Shown piece after piece: positions 63,374 to 64,000 of a DNA stretch of 64,000 nt. Within the stretch, counting starts at the first letter, position 1. Every line of letters begins with the position of its first letter. The notes beneath the pieces were generated by a model. That model searched no databases, was not told where the DNA came from, and saw only the letters and a program-made list of their open reading frames with translations. The translations under genes were made by a program, and so were the position numbers. The DNA is from Candidatus Gastranaerophilales bacterium (GTDB lineage: Bacteria; Cyanobacteriota; Vampirovibrionia; Gastranaerophilales; Gastranaerophilaceae): positions 1 through 64,000 of the forward strand of contig CALUTO010000002.1 of assembly GCA_944323735.1 (NCBI GenBank), given 5' to 3'.

Positions 63374-64000
63374 TTATTTTGACTGCTGAAATCTGTTGCT
63401 AATCCAGTTTGCAACAGGTGTCAGCACAACCGGTCCGAAAAATCTGTAAATAGAAGCAAAAATTACTGTTGATTTAAGGAAGCTAATACCATCCAGTCTT
63501 TTTGCCAGTTGTCCCGGAGATAGAACTTTGTTTGCAGTGCTCGACTTTATAAAGTTTTCAACAAACTTGCGTTTTTCCGCAAATGTAACTTTTTCAGCAT
63601 TTTTAAAAGAATATTTCATTTCTTCCAGAAGCTCTGCATGTTTTGCTGCTTTCATTTCTTTGAAGGCTTCTGTGTAAGTATTTTGGAACTTTTTAATTGC
63701 TATCTTGATTTTGCCGTCAATTGTATAAGCACCTGCCGTGCAGGCAAGAGCAACAATACCCTGATTTATTATCATAGGCTGCTTTTGATCAGGTTCAATC
63801 TTTTTAGATTTTGCCGTTTCATGCATATAAAAACCGGATAACAAAAGACTTTCTGCAGCTATAAGATGAGGAAAACCATTTTTTTTAGCAAGAAGCTCAA
63901 CCACTTTCTGCATAAAACCTGTACCTGCAGCTGCGCCGATACCTTTTGCCATTAAGTCAACAGCACCGCCTTTGAAGGAAGGAATATTCTTCTTCTCTGT
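63374..64000 (-). CDS. membrane-associated protein with N-terminal SFKG, truncated by the window end
   Basis: An internal ATG at 63952 would give 192 residues, but the frame stays open through position 64000 and reads KKNIPSFKGGAVDL just before it, so the true start lies outside the window. Two or three hydrophobic segments (GIVALACTAGAYTI; STVIFASIYRFFGPVVLTPVANWI) suggest membrane association. The middle is helical and Lys-rich. Family not recognised. It shares the SFKG motif with the giant protein at 32462-38926. Confidence 0.7.
   Translation of the reverse strand, partial: TEKKNIPSFKGGAVDLMAKGIGAAAGTGFMQKVVELLAKKNGFPHLIAAESLLLSGFYMHETAKSKKIEPDQKQPMIINQGIVALACTAGAYTIDGKIKIAIKKFQNTYTEAFKEMKAAKHAELLEEMKYSFKNAEKVTFAEKRKFVENFIKSSTANKVLSPGQLAKRLDGISFLKSTVIFASIYRFFGPVVLTPVANWISNRFQQSK

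Overview
The window looks like chromosomal DNA of a low-G+C, Gram-negative gut bacterium, most probably of the Melainabacteria/Vampirovibrionia (order Gastranaerophilales). The basis is an Omp85/BamA protein with three POTRA repeats and a DUF2993 lipid-binding protein, both common in the cyanobacterial lineage; a complete Gram-negative core gene set; and several large proteins without a recognisable signal peptide that start with a short 'SFKG'-like motif. This placement is inference; no 16S rRNA gene is present.

Layout. 1-18808 is mainly housekeeping: tRNA-Val, a TPR protein, a YhaM-like exonuclease, Omp85, rlmN, a uridine-kinase-like protein, a tRNA-Leu preceded by a 124-bp tandem repeat, ftsH, proBA, ftsZ, a minus-strand operon (kinase, nadD, yqeK, hisA-hisIE fusion), panD, a methyl-H4folate methyltransferase-like gene and a LysR regulator. 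18819-19076 is the wreck of an older integrative element. 19122-30764 is an 11.6-kb integrated element at the 3' end of tRNA-Ser, bounded by 31-bp direct repeats. It has the order of a phage-inducible chromosomal island (integrase and repressor facing one way; excisionase-like, replication and primase genes facing the other). It carries an ApeA-type HEPN protein at its left edge and a two-gene HEPN plus GHKL-ATPase/nuclease unit at its right edge. I consider that right-hand pair the best candidate for an undescribed defence system here.

31023-49502 holds a ferritin-like protein, a 2154-residue protein carrying a papain-type catalytic triad split by about 700 residues, a CoA-disulfide reductase/rhodanese fusion, a two-subunit CoA-transferase, pgi, a small glycosyltransferase/acyltransferase operon, an XRE regulator, a 579-residue protein with a phosphoribosyltransferase-like motif and a His-rich protein. 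49573-61625 is again core: envelope proteins, truB-rbfA-infB, ychF, tspO, dnaB, argS. 61626-62620 is a graveyard of mobile DNA around tRNA-Ile (nested palindromic element, nonsense-disrupted small gene, duplicated tRNA end). The window ends in a periplasmic nuclease-fold-like protein and a truncated membrane protein whose N-terminus again carries SFKG.

A recurrent theme is that all four tRNA loci are accompanied by duplicated pieces of their own tRNA, apparently scars or stages of repeated integration. A second theme is that a few genes (lysR, proB, perhaps tspO) have promoters so close to the start codon that their mRNAs should be leaderless.
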